NCBI RefSeq assembly: GCF_031846345.1
Contig: NZ_JAVRHX010000007.1
Coordinates: forward strand, 78,385 to 142,384
Direction: 5' to 3'
Origin: Glaciecola petra
GTDB taxonomy: Bacteria; Pseudomonadota; Gammaproteobacteria; Enterobacterales; Alteromonadaceae
DNA: 64,000 nt
In this document: piece after piece, positions 26,616-35,225 of the stretch
Layout: each line of letters starts with the position of its first letter
Position numbering within the stretch: the stretch's first letter is position 1
Program-made: the position numbers and the translations under genes
The notes under the pieces: generated by a model
What the model saw: the letters and a program-made list of their open reading frames with translations, nothing else
Told to the model about the DNA's origin: nothing
The model's database searches: none

Positions 26616-26632
26616 TGTCATACATGGTGACA
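26616..26632 (-). promoter_or_regulatory. island operator before the second dehalogenase-like gene
   Basis: TGTCAT-ACATG-GTGACA, 19 nt upstream of the start codon. On the minus strand TTGTCA overlaps it as a possible -35 box, but the -10 box (TAAAAA after 17 bp) is poor. Confidence 0.6.
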
Positions 26633-26795
26633 ATATATAATCTATTGAGCGTCGCAATGTCAATAAATTTGTTAATTTGCATCCATTCCAGACGCTCAGA
26701 ATTATAATTTCATAACTAAAAGCACCTGTAGCAATCAGACAAAAAGCATCCCAAAAGCAGAGATAGCTATACCTCAAATTTATAAACATCCTAGG

Positions 26796-26965
26796 TCATT
26801 CCCACGAAAGTGGGAACCTCTAAAACAGCTTAATAAATATAATAAAAGCCATTTTCAAAAAAGCTCAAATACGTTGTTTTTTATAAATCACGCCTTGATT
26901 GCGGGAGGTTCCCGCTTTCGCGGGAATGACGAGAGGGATGTTTCCAATGACGAGAGGGATGTATC
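26796..26965. repeat. two-hairpin repeat element, copy 1
   Basis: Hairpin TTCCCAC-GAAA-GTGGGAA (26799-26816) and hairpin TTCCCGC-TTTC-GCGGGAA (26909-26926) face each other about 92 bp apart. GTCATTCCC at one end mirrors GGGAATGAC at the other. The right end is followed by two copies of a 21-bp unit beginning AATGACGAGAGGGATG. The remaining parts of the 26597-27070 gap hold nothing else that I can name. Confidence 0.75.
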
Positions 26966-27071
26966 TAATAAATAGTGCACAATCCGTCCGGAAACTGCCT
27001 CTTAGCTGTCTAAAATTAGATCAGCAAAAACAGCAGATTTATTAAAAATAGTATGACACTTCATTATTAGC

Positions 27072-27116
27072 CTCCGAAGCCGTAGGTCACGCGTTCGAAT
27101 CGCGTCGGGAGCGCCA
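27072..27116 (+). tRNA. 3' fragment of tRNA-Arg(CCG): island attachment scar
   Basis: The sequence reads as the 3' part of a tRNA: anticodon loop CTCCGAA (27072-27078, anticodon CCG), 3' anticodon stem GCCGT, variable loop AGGTC, T-stem ACGCG / CGCGT perfectly paired around TTCGAAT, acceptor CGGGAGC, discriminator G and encoded CCA (27114-27116). The 5' half is missing: the bases before the loop do not pair with the 3' anticodon stem beyond two pairs. It is not a functional tRNA. Such fragments arise when an element integrates into a tRNA 3' end and copies it at the far junction. TTTTTT follows, as after a real tRNA gene. Confidence 0.75.
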
Positions 27117-27142
27117 TTTTTTGCAACTTTGAAATTAGTTAA

Positions 27143-27334
27143 TTAATTGCCACAAGACCCATTATGGTTGTGTGTATAAATTTCTATTGTCCAGTATTCA
27201 TTTCTGTCTCCATCAGTATGTTTGAGGGGATTTCTTGTTTCCCCATCGATACATCCTTTTTTTACTCTTTGCATGGCTTCTAAAGCATCTTCAAGTATTG
27301 ACATTGACGAGTCGGAGCTCGCTAAACCATGCAT
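27143..27334 (-). CDS. small hypothetical protein (63 aa)
   Basis: An open frame of 63 codons starts 6 nt after the amidohydrolase stop and runs toward the tRNA fragment. The composition is protein-like (SILEDALEAMQRVKKGC, then DRNEYWTIEIYTHNHNG), but I do not recognise it. No clear ribosome site is visible, and it could be the end of an older gene disturbed by the island insertion. Confidence 0.35.
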   Translation of the reverse strand: MHGLASSDSSMSILEDALEAMQRVKKGCIDGETRNPLKHTDGDRNEYWTIEIYTHNHNGSCGN

Positions 27335-27339
27335 TCAAA

Positions 27340-28677
27340 CTACTCAAACACCTGTACCTCACCGTTTTTAATGACGGTGTCGACATATTTGAGCATGTTG
27401 ATATCAAACAAGGGGTTGCCATCAACAATAATGATGTCGGCAAGTTTACCGGCCTCAACTGTGCCGAGCTGATCGCCTTTTCCTAAAATTTCAGCGTTTG
27501 TTTTGGTGGCTGCGGTAATGACTCTAGATTCGGTCATGCCGCTGTCGACGAGCGCCGACATTTCTCGCCATATGGCATCAGAATGAAAATTAAGAGGGCT
27601 GGCGGCATCGGTGCCTACGCCAATATAAGCGTTACTGTTAATAAACTGTTTAGCGTTAATCTTGGCGTTGCGTATTTCGTCGGGTGTGTCGTGAAAATAA
27701 CCAAGCCGGTGGAAATGAGTAAAGCTGCGTTGTAATTCTTGATAAAGGTCGGCGGGCATATCGCTTTGCATTTGTGGTGTGTCAAGACGCCCCGGATTAC
27801 TTAAAGTTGCAGGATACACCCAAATTCGATGTGCAATGGTTTGTATAACGGGCGTGCGAGACTCGGCTATTTGGTGCAGTAAATCCTCGGGATATGGCGG
27901 CATTTTTGCACTGCCGACATGCTGCAATACATCAATTTTAGCTTTTAAGGCATTACGTATAGCATCTACTTTATATAAATGCGCATGCACTTTAATGTTG
28001 TTTTGATGAGCCACTTTTACCACAGCTTTATAGTCTTCCAGCGTTAGCCCTAACCATAATTTAATCACATCAACACCTTGGTCAATTAAGTATTGGGCCT
28101 GCTTTGCCGCTTGCTTGGGTGAGTCAATCACTATTTGATATGAATCGGGCACTCCACCGAGCTTTATTCGCGTTATCCAGGGGCCTGAAACCGACAGTCT
28201 TGGGCCCAAGATATTCCCTTTGTTGATAGCTTCTTTAATGTCTAGAATCGACAAGGGACTGCCCAGATCAACAGCACTAGTAATGCCAGCTCGCAACATT
28301 TGTTTAGCTGCAATGGGCATTATTTCAGCTAAACGTTCTGTGCCTTTTATATAGCTATAATATTCGTCGTAGTCGCCATGGCCAATTAAGTCGAGATGCA
28401 TGTGTAAGTCAATCAGCCCGGGTAACACCGTTTTGCCTCTCGCATCAATTAGTGTCGTTCCTTCAGGTATCTCAATAGTATGGGCAGGACCTGCATCTAT
28501 GATGATATTGCCTTTAATCAACACTGTTGCGTTGTGAATAGGTGGCGTTTCGTAGCCGTCTATCAGCATACCGCCGGTGATAGCGGTATATTGATTATCA
28601 TCAACCGCAAAGGCATGAAACCCAAGCAAATAAACGCCAAGTACCAGTATGATCAGAGAGCTTAAATAGCGTTGCAT
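27340..28677 (-). CDS. exported amidohydrolase (imidazolonepropionase/prolidase-like)
   Basis: An amidohydrolase-superfamily metal enzyme. I place the start at ATG 28677 (445 residues), because it is preceded by AAAAGG and begins with a clear signal peptide (MQRYLSSLIILVLGVYLLGF, then HAFA); the open frame extends 27 codons further without a function. Metal motifs: LIDLHMHLDLIGHG (HxH), a Lys in DVIKLWLG, His in KVHAHLYK and VLQHVGSA, and Asp in IGVGTDAASP. The end, ADIIIVDGNPLFDINML, is typical of the imidazolonepropionase-like/Xaa-Pro dipeptidase group. It likely hydrolyses a C-N bond in the periplasm or at the cell surface. It lies just right of the island junction and is taken as a host gene. 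Confidence 0.88.
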   Translation of the reverse strand: MQRYLSSLIILVLGVYLLGFHAFAVDDNQYTAITGGMLIDGYETPPIHNATVLIKGNIIIDAGPAHTIEIPEGTTLIDARGKTVLPGLIDLHMHLDLIGHGDYDEYYSYIKGTERLAEIMPIAAKQMLRAGITSAVDLGSPLSILDIKEAINKGNILGPRLSVSGPWITRIKLGGVPDSYQIVIDSPKQAAKQAQYLIDQGVDVIKLWLGLTLEDYKAVVKVAHQNNIKVHAHLYKVDAIRNALKAKIDVLQHVGSAKMPPYPEDLLHQIAESRTPVIQTIAHRIWVYPATLSNPGRLDTPQMQSDMPADLYQELQRSFTHFHRLGYFHDTPDEIRNAKINAKQFINSNAYIGVGTDAASPLNFHSDAIWREMSALVDSGMTESRVITAATKTNAEILGKGDQLGTVEAGKLADIIIVDGNPLFDINMLKYVDTVIKNGEVQVFE

Positions 28678-28803
28678 GCTTATCGGCCTTTTAAATATCC
28701 GCGGGAAGGAATAAAAAGAATAAACAAAATGGCACGGGCATACAAGTGAGTGGGTCATGCTTCAGTTACAACAATCACTGAAGCATGCGGTCAAACCCTA
28801 TGG

Positions 28804-29541
28804 CTAACGCCTCACATAAGTTTTGTCGAATAGTTTACTGCGCAAAGTAAACACCAAAGCACAAAAGAACAAAACGAAAATAGCTGGTGAACTGACCTGA
28901 GCAATAGTCGGGATGGCGATGTTTGCGTACGATAAGGTAAATGATTCACCGGGGTAATCTAGATGACGGCCTCTTATTATCATGCGTCCGTCCAAGGAAT
29001 AAGAGGTCGCGTTAGAGTATAAGCTGAAGAAGTAACTATCCTCTTGTGGGTTTGGGAACAAATTTGAAACCACTAAGGGAGTGAAAAAGTTAAAGTTGAG
29101 GGTGTCACCATCAGCTGAGCGACTTGCTTGGTTTGGCCCTCTGTCGCCCAAACCATCGGTACGATAATTCACATCGAGTGAAAAATCGGAATAACCAAAA
29201 ATGGTGGCGGAATCGATTAAAAAATTTCCGCTGGTATTGTTGAATAAGGAAATAATACGTGGACTAAAAATCAACTCCCCCGTCATTGTTGAGCGAACCA
29301 CGCGATTTTGCACAGCCACGCCAACTTGGAAAAAGGGATTGCCTCCAATAATGGCAAAGTCGTCGATTATTTCGTCATGTAATACTGAACCGCCTAACCT
29401 AGGTTGTTCCGCGAAGGTCGTAGCGGTCACGTCAATTGTTTCACCAGCCAGTAATAATGTTGCTTGAGCGCTTTGAGATGCAGCGAAACCCAAAAATATT
29501 AAACTAATAAGTGTCATCATTTTTTTTAGTGTAATAAGCAT
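28804..29541 (-). CDS. secreted PEP-CTERM-like protein
   Basis: A 245-residue exported protein of unknown function. It has a signal peptide (residues about 8-27, ending SAQA), a beta-rich body (FSLDVNYRTDG, ESFTLSYANIAIPTI), and a C-terminal VSSPAIFVLFFCALVF helix followed by the basic TLRSK. This tripartite end is the PEP-CTERM layout with VSSPA in place of the usual VPEPA, a variant found in Alteromonadales-like proteins. PEP-CTERM proteins are processed by exosortase and sent to the outer surface. It lies 126 nt upstream of the amidohydrolase start on the same strand; no operon is claimed. Confidence 0.75.
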   Translation of the reverse strand: MLITLKKMMTLISLIFLGFAASQSAQATLLLAGETIDVTATTFAEQPRLGGSVLHDEIIDDFAIIGGNPFFQVGVAVQNRVVRSTMTGELIFSPRIISLFNNTSGNFLIDSATIFGYSDFSLDVNYRTDGLGDRGPNQASRSADGDTLNFNFFTPLVVSNLFPNPQEDSYFFSLYSNATSYSLDGRMIIRGRHLDYPGESFTLSYANIAIPTIAQVSSPAIFVLFFCALVFTLRSKLFDKTYVRR

Positions 29542-29794
29542 ATTCTTTCCTCATTGTGTTAGCTTCTTCCAATCACTTGTTCAATGATAAACTTCATAAC
29601 AAATATTACATGAGTAATAGCACCTATATTTCGTTTGATTACCCCCTAATTTTAGTTGTTTGAGGTGCTTTTATTACCGAAGCAATAATAAATCAGCAAA
29701 GATGAACTATTTTACAAAATAAGCTTAAGTATCTTCACTGTTGCGCCGATTGAATGTTAAGGCCAATTAGTGCAACTCTATAGAGAGAAAAATT

Positions 29795-31846
29795 TTGAGC
29801 ATTTTCAATAAATTTAAGATCAGTGTGTCAGAGCAACAAGCTGCAAAAGATACAAGTTCGGAGCAAGAAAATTTGCTCACACAGTATAAACAAGTAATGA
29901 TTTCTAGCTCAATGCCTAGCTTACTTTGTGATACAAAAGGAATGATAAGTTTTGCAAACGACGCTGCAAAGTCTTTACTCGGAAAATATTCCCAAGATAT
30001 TCATTCTTGCCTTCGTGATTTTAACTTAGCCACGATCGAAAATTACAATGTTAACGCGTTCATCAAGCCACAGCAGTTTGGTGGCTCAACTGCTAATAAA
30101 TTAAATAAGCAATCATTTGAACTTGAGTTTGACCAATTTCACTGTACTTTGAATTTTGTCCCTTTGTATAGCTCGCAGCAAACATATGTAGGCATAATGG
30201 TAGAGTGGATAGATACGACTGTTCTTAAAAAGAAATCATCGATAGTAGCATCGATTGACCAATCTCAAGCGGTCATAGAATTTACGCCCAAAGGGATTAT
30301 AAAAAGTGCAAATGATAACTTTTTAGCGGGTATGGGTTATGAATTGTCAGAATTAATAGGCCAACACCATAGTTTGTTTATGCCTGAAAACGAGAAAAAT
30401 TCTGCCGAATATAAAGCGTTTTGGCAGCGTTTAGAAAAAGGTGAATTTTTTCAAGCAGAATTCAAACGCATTGCTAAAGGAAATCGGGAAATTTGGCTAT
30501 CTGCCTCTTACAATCCTTTATTTGATAAACATGGCAAGGTTACGAGTGTTATAAAATTTGCGACAGACATTACAGAAAATAAACGCCAAACAATAGACTT
30601 TATTGGCCAGGTAGATGCGATTAATAGGTCTCAGGCGGTTATTGAGTTTGATATGGACGGCACAATTAGGACCGCAAATGATAACTTTTTAGCGGCTGCT
30701 GGTTACCAGTTAAATGAAATCGTTGGTAATCATCACCGTATATTTATGACCAAAAATGATGCCAAGAGCGATAAATACAAAGCGCTTTGGGATGATCTTA
30801 ACAAGGGCATATTTTTTGCCGATGAAATAAAACGAGTCAGAAAAGACGGTTCAATTATATGGTTGCAAGCATCTTATAATCCAGTCTTTGATGATAACGG
30901 CAAGCCTTATAAAGTTGTAAAATATGCGGCAAATGTAACTGAACGTAAAGAAACGATTGAATCTATACGTAAGGTGATTGATAAACTGGCTGCTGGTGAT
31001 CTTACCGCAAACATTGACATCGATCAGCAAAACGAGCTTTATAGCTTAGGACATGCTTTAAATAGTTTTATCCAAAACCTATTGGGTATTATTGAAGAAA
31101 TGAATGAAGCATCTGTCACGATCAAAAATGCTTCCACTGAAATCGCAAAAGGTAATTCTGATTTATCGGTAAGAACCGAGAAACAAGCTGCTAGCATTGA
31201 GGAAACCGCTTCTACAATGGAAGAGCTTACCAGCGCGGTGGGAGAAAATTCTAAAAATGCAAATCAAGCAAATAGACTAGCTGTTCAAGCTTCGCAGGTT
31301 GCGACAAAAGGCGGCGATGTGATTGAGAAAGTCGTGACGAATATGGCCTCTATTACAGAATCGTCACGTAAAATATCTGATATTATCAGTGTGATTGATG
31401 GGATTGCCTTTCAGACCAACATATTGGCACTAAATGCAGCGGTTGAAGCAGCTAGAGCGGGTGAACAAGGCCGCGGATTTGCGGTTGTTGCAACTGAAGT
31501 AAGAAATTTGGCGCAGCGTTCAGCCAATGCAGCAAAAGACATTAAAGAATTAATTACCGATTCAGTCACAAAAATAGAAGAAGGGAATGGTTTGGTAGAG
31601 GAGTCGGGTGGAACAATGGAACAAATTGTTACCTCGGTGACTGAAGTAAACAAAATAATGTCGCAAATAGATACTGCATCCTCTGAGCAGGCGGCTAGTA
31701 TCTCTGAGCTTGGGAATGCTATTAAACAAATGGATGATGGAACTCAACAAAATGCTGCCTTGGTAGAAGAAGCGGCAGCAGCATCTGAAAGCATGCAAGG
31801 ACAAGCAGTGCAGTTGGCGAACATTGTTTCTAAATTCCAATTATAG
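29795..31846 (+). CDS. soluble PAS-domain methyl-accepting chemotaxis protein
   Basis: A 683-residue chemoreceptor without membrane helices; the start is TTG (29795) after AGAGAGA. A degenerate PAS is at about 25-145, and two clear PAS/PAC units follow (about 150-265 and 270-390) that resemble each other strongly: both have ANDNFL, then IGQHHSLFMP / VGNHHRIFMT. A short HAMP-like stretch leads into the methyl-accepting domain, with the signalling hairpin NILALNAAVEAARAGEQGRG. No NWETF-type CheR pentapeptide ends the protein. The twin PAS domains may bind FAD or haem, as in Aer/BdlA-like receptors, to sense redox or oxygen. It is convergent with the diguanylate cyclase gene. Confidence 0.92.
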   Translation: MSIFNKFKISVSEQQAAKDTSSEQENLLTQYKQVMISSSMPSLLCDTKGMISFANDAAKSLLGKYSQDIHSCLRDFNLATIENYNVNAFIKPQQFGGSTANKLNKQSFELEFDQFHCTLNFVPLYSSQQTYVGIMVEWIDTTVLKKKSSIVASIDQSQAVIEFTPKGIIKSANDNFLAGMGYELSELIGQHHSLFMPENEKNSAEYKAFWQRLEKGEFFQAEFKRIAKGNREIWLSASYNPLFDKHGKVTSVIKFATDITENKRQTIDFIGQVDAINRSQAVIEFDMDGTIRTANDNFLAAAGYQLNEIVGNHHRIFMTKNDAKSDKYKALWDDLNKGIFFADEIKRVRKDGSIIWLQASYNPVFDDNGKPYKVVKYAANVTERKETIESIRKVIDKLAAGDLTANIDIDQQNELYSLGHALNSFIQNLLGIIEEMNEASVTIKNASTEIAKGNSDLSVRTEKQAASIEETASTMEELTSAVGENSKNANQANRLAVQASQVATKGGDVIEKVVTNMASITESSRKISDIISVIDGIAFQTNILALNAAVEAARAGEQGRGFAVVATEVRNLAQRSANAAKDIKELITDSVTKIEEGNGLVEESGGTMEQIVTSVTEVNKIMSQIDTASSEQAASISELGNAIKQMDDGTQQNAALVEEAAAASESMQGQAVQLANIVSKFQL

Positions 31847-31910
31847 GTTGGATTAATGTGTGAGCGATTAGTTGTATAGTTTCAACATGCCTTCACTAGA
31901 ATTACTGTGA

Positions 31911-32999
31911 CTAAAGGACTTTATTGCGACCTGCTTCCTTGGCTTTATAAAGTTTTTTATCCGCTTCGTTAATAGCATTATCGACTGATTGCTCGGGGTC
32001 AAGTATGGCCAAACCTACACTCATACTCATGTGTATTTGTTTTGTATTGTAACTGACAGGCGAGTTGTCGATAGCGGCTCGTAATCGCTCTGCCAGTGCG
32101 TAAGCTTGCTTTTGTGCAGTTTCGGGAAGTAGGATTAAAAATTCCTCCCCGCCCCATCGGGCTAGCTTGTCTTGTTCTCGCAAGTTCATCTTTAATAGTT
32201 TTGTTAATTCTACTAGTGCATGGTCACCACCATCATGACCAAATTTATCGTTAATTTCTTTAAAATAGTCGATATCACAGAGTAATATACAAGCATTACG
32301 TCCACTGCGCTTTGAGCGAGCATATTCATGCAGTAAATGTTCTTTCATCCCCCTTCTATTTGGTGCTTTGGTTAAGGGGTCGGTCATTGCTTGTTTTTCA
32401 AATTTGTCGCTTAATTGTTGGGTATGTCTAATGGCTAATTGACGGCTATATTCGTAAAAACCAAACAAAAGACTTACCGTTAAAAATGAAAATAATATTC
32501 TCGATGCGAAATCAAAGGTATAGCTCGTTGCCAAAAAGGAATCTGCTGGGTAAAACAACATCATTCCAACTACTGTTAAAAAAAGAAATAAATATGTACC
32601 ACCTAATTTCAAACCACCAAAAAAGAATACGACGGGAGGGACTATGTATATCCACAGAGGGCCAGTATTGCTTTTTCCGCCGGAATATACCAAATAAAGC
32701 ATCAAAACAATTAAGCATGTTTGCACGATATTGGCTGACCACTTGTAGCTATTTTCGTGCTTAACAAAGCCATTTAAAAAATGAGCAAATGCAAATATAC
32801 ACCCTGCTATAAAAAGACTAATCCCTAATGCGTGGTTATTATTAACAAAAGCTGAAATTGACATCAAAAATGTGATGCTGTAGCCAATGATAGAAAAAAA
32901 GTTGGCAACCACAATACGCTGCCGATTGGTGGCATTGTGGGAGTCATGTACACCATACTCCAGTAATGCAACCGCGGCTTTTTGTGGCCAATTAAGCAT
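31911..32999 (-). CDS. membrane-bound diguanylate cyclase
   Basis: A 362-residue protein with five or six N-terminal membrane helices (about 30-195) and a C-terminal GGDEF domain. The active site is GGEEF in ARWGGEEFLILLPE, and an inhibitory I-site RxxD (REQD) lies five residues before it, so c-di-GMP product inhibition is expected. LTKAPNRRGMKEHL is the usual entry motif. The membrane part is not a recognised sensor domain to me (MASE-like at most). It makes c-di-GMP, which controls attachment against motility; the neighbouring chemoreceptor is convergent, not co-transcribed. Confidence 0.93.
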   Translation of the reverse strand: MLNWPQKAAVALLEYGVHDSHNATNRQRIVVANFFSIIGYSITFLMSISAFVNNNHALGISLFIAGCIFAFAHFLNGFVKHENSYKWSANIVQTCLIVLMLYLVYSGGKSNTGPLWIYIVPPVVFFFGGLKLGGTYLFLFLTVVGMMLFYPADSFLATSYTFDFASRILFSFLTVSLLFGFYEYSRQLAIRHTQQLSDKFEKQAMTDPLTKAPNRRGMKEHLLHEYARSKRSGRNACILLCDIDYFKEINDKFGHDGGDHALVELTKLLKMNLREQDKLARWGGEEFLILLPETAQKQAYALAERLRAAIDNSPVSYNTKQIHMSMSVGLAILDPEQSVDNAINEADKKLYKAKEAGRNKVL

Positions 33000-33407
33000 G
33001 TATAAAGTCCCCAGCGAGATAAGTATATGAAACGCTACACCTTGTTTGTTCTGCTTTTTACTATCTTGTTTGGATGTTTAGAACTTTAACTTTAGTATAG
33101 TTATTAACATATTGTATACATGATGAGAACACATATTCAAGCAAAAATAAGTACTATACGAAGTGTAGTTACCATCGTCATTATTGAGCCTAATTGAATA
33201 ATCTTTAGACGAATCAATATACTTAGCATGTTTTATTATTTTGTTTGGGCTCGAACTAGCTAATGCGCCAATTGCTATATCGTAAAGTCTATAATTTGAT
33301 GATAAAAATATAATATTACTATTGTTCCGTTATAGTGAAGGTGCGACTATGTATGATGTATACATTGTGAATTTGGGCAATAAAAATAGTGCTTAGGATA
33401 TAAAGTA
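33000..33407. other. intergenic region upstream of the diguanylate cyclase and adenine deaminase genes
   Basis: This 408-bp divergent region is AT-rich. A 20-codon frame at 33027-33089 (MKRYTLFVLLFTILFGCLEL) looks like a tiny lipoprotein signal, but its ribosome site is weak and it is probably chance. Otherwise I see no gene or RNA; promoters for both flanking genes must lie here. Confidence 0.5.
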
Positions 33408-34427
33408 ATGAGTAAAAATAGATTGGTAGAATTTGCCAATAAACTACCTAAAGCAGAACTACATATTCATATTGAGGGTAGCTTAGAGCCTGCTTTAATG
33501 TGGCGACTGGCGCAAAAACATAACATTACTTTGCCCTTTGAAAGTGTTGAAGCAATAGAGCACGCTTATCAATTTGAAGACTTGCAGAGTTTTTTGGATT
33601 TATATTACCAAGGCGCAGATGTGCTTAGGGATGAAGACGACTTTTACACCTTAATGTGGTCATATTTGTGTAAATGCCATGAACAAAAAGTAGTACATAC
33701 AGAAATTATGTTCGACCCACAAACTCATACTGCTCGTGGCATTGATTTTTCTATATTTATGGAGGGTTTTAAGAAGGCAATAGCACAGGCAAAACAAGAA
33801 TTTGGCATGTCGGTATACCTCATATTGTCTTTTTTACGTCATCTAAGTGAACAGAGTGCGTTTGACGCCTTATACCAAGCTAAACCTTATTATGAAATGA
33901 TAAAGGCGGTTGGGCTTGATAGTTCCGAATTAGGCAATCCGCCAGAGAAATTTGAAAAAGTTTTCGCTGAAGCCAAATCATTGGGGTTTAAACGTGTAGC
34001 ACACGCTGGAGAAGAAGGACCACCTTCTTATATTTGGGGAGCAATTGAGTTATTAGATGTTCATCGAATTGACCATGGCGTGCGTAGCAGTGAAGATTTA
34101 GCACTGATTGAATACCTAAGAAAGCATGAAATTCCGTTAACCGTATGCCCATTGAGCAATGTAAAGCTTTGTGTTGTCGGTAGCATGCAAGAACACAATA
34201 TTCTTAGCTTATTGTCTCAAGGCTTATTGGTAACCGTTAACGCTGACGACCCTTCTTACTTTGGTGGTTATTTAAATGAAAATTATGCTGCTATTATCGA
34301 AAATTTAGACATTAGTGAGCGGCAAGTAAAGCAACTTATTGTTAATGGATTTCGTGCTAGTTTCTTGCCTGATGCAGCCAAACAACAATGGATAGCAGAT
34401 ATAGAAAACAAAAGCATATTAGACTGA
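33408..34427 (+). CDS. adenine deaminase (ADE, adenosine-deaminase superfamily)
   Basis: A 339-residue zinc amidohydrolase. AELHIHIEGS holds the first metal ligands (His19, His21). HAGEEGP, HRIDHGVRS and NADDPSYFGGY supply the remaining catalytic His, Glu and Asp residues. Two segments, FDPQTHTARGI and DPSYFGGYLNENY, together with FLDLYYQGADVL, match the Pseudomonas PA0148-type family, which deaminates adenine to hypoxanthine rather than adenosine. It thus acts in purine salvage. The gene stands alone between the diguanylate cyclase and the sugar-oxidation operon. Adenosine deaminase is the alternative reading but less likely. Confidence 0.87.
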   Translation: MSKNRLVEFANKLPKAELHIHIEGSLEPALMWRLAQKHNITLPFESVEAIEHAYQFEDLQSFLDLYYQGADVLRDEDDFYTLMWSYLCKCHEQKVVHTEIMFDPQTHTARGIDFSIFMEGFKKAIAQAKQEFGMSVYLILSFLRHLSEQSAFDALYQAKPYYEMIKAVGLDSSELGNPPEKFEKVFAEAKSLGFKRVAHAGEEGPPSYIWGAIELLDVHRIDHGVRSSEDLALIEYLRKHEIPLTVCPLSNVKLCVVGSMQEHNILSLLSQGLLVTVNADDPSYFGGYLNENYAAIIENLDISERQVKQLIVNGFRASFLPDAAKQQWIADIENKSILD

Positions 34428-34441
34428 GTAGTTTTTTATTG

Positions 34442-34473
34442 TGCATACAAAGTGTATTCAAGTTTTGTATGCA
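34442..34473. terminator. inverted repeat between convergent genes
   Basis: TGCATACAAA and TTTGTATGCA (10 bp perfect) flank a 12-nt loop and include the last codons of the convergent small-subunit gene. No strong T-run follows on either side, so it is a likely but weak two-way terminator. Confidence 0.45.
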
Positions 34474-35225
34474 TATTTACCTAAACCTAACTCTTCTATG
34501 ACTTTATCAATATGCGCTTTTGCAGCTTTACTCGGCCCAGGATAATCACCAGATATTGGTACATTTCCCATGTATCCAATGTCTTTCATACCCTCTTTTG
34601 AGCTGAAGAAAGCGGCAAGAACAATGCCTTTAAAACGCGAAAATGCCTCAGTGGCTTGCGCATATTCGCTTTTTACATCATCAACGGGATAGGCGATATT
34701 TTCTATTATTCGTTTTTGATTTGAATCGCTTAATTGAACAAACGAGGTTTTAAATTGGTGGTCCGACTCAATATCCAACCACAATAACAAATTAAGAATT
34801 TTGGTGCGGTCTTGCTGTTGTGTTGAATATGGAGCGCTTATCCATTCGTCTATCACGTCTGGGACATTCACTTCAGAAGCTGATGGAACATTGCCTTCTC
34901 TTGGGACGACAATGTCTGAAAGTACAGCGCAGAGTGTTAATTCGTCGGCGCTTAACGTTCGCGGCCAAGGCGATTTAGGTGGAACAATCAAATTTGGATC
35001 TTTGCCATATCCTTTGGTAGTTATTGCACTTGGTTGTATATTTGGCCATCTATTTTTGGTCGATGTTTGTTTTAGCGTTTCATTTCCCAACAACCTACTT
35101 GCCGGTGTCATGGCGCTAGCCGCTTGCGTTGAACTTGCCGCAATAAGTGCTCCTAACCACTTGAGTGACTCTCTTCGATTCATTGTAGATTTATAAGTAG
35201 GCTGTTCTGGTTTAGGTTTATGCAT
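34458..35225 (-). CDS. gluconate 2-dehydrogenase subunit 3-like protein, Tat-exported
   Basis: A small subunit of a GMC-type periplasmic sugar dehydrogenase (LacC/gluconate dehydrogenase gamma type). I choose ATG 35225 (255 residues), which overlaps the GMC stop codon by 8 nt. A twin-arginine signal, NRRESLKWLGALIAASSTQA, marks Tat export; the GMC partner lacks its own signal and would be carried across by this subunit. SADELTLCAVLSDIVVPR and the GPSKAAKAHIDKVIEELGLG end are usual for the family. No cytochrome c subunit is visible nearby, so the electron acceptor is unknown. Confidence 0.87.
   Translation of the reverse strand: MHKPKPEQPTYKSTMNRRESLKWLGALIAASSTQAASAMTPASRLLGNETLKQTSTKNRWPNIQPSAITTKGYGKDPNLIVPPKSPWPRTLSADELTLCAVLSDIVVPREGNVPSASEVNVPDVIDEWISAPYSTQQQDRTKILNLLLWLDIESDHQFKTSFVQLSDSNQKRIIENIAYPVDDVKSEYAQATEAFSRFKGIVLAAFFSSKEGMKDIGYMGNVPISGDYPGPSKAAKAHIDKVIEELGLGKYAYKT

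Noticed and set aside
27072..27116. Functional tRNA-Arg gene
   Set aside because: The D-arm, 5' acceptor strand and most of the 5' anticodon stem are missing, so it cannot fold as a tRNA.
33027..33089. 20-codon lipoprotein-like peptide
   Set aside because: Very short, weak ribosome site, no conserved context; the lipobox-like ending can arise by chance in AT-rich DNA.
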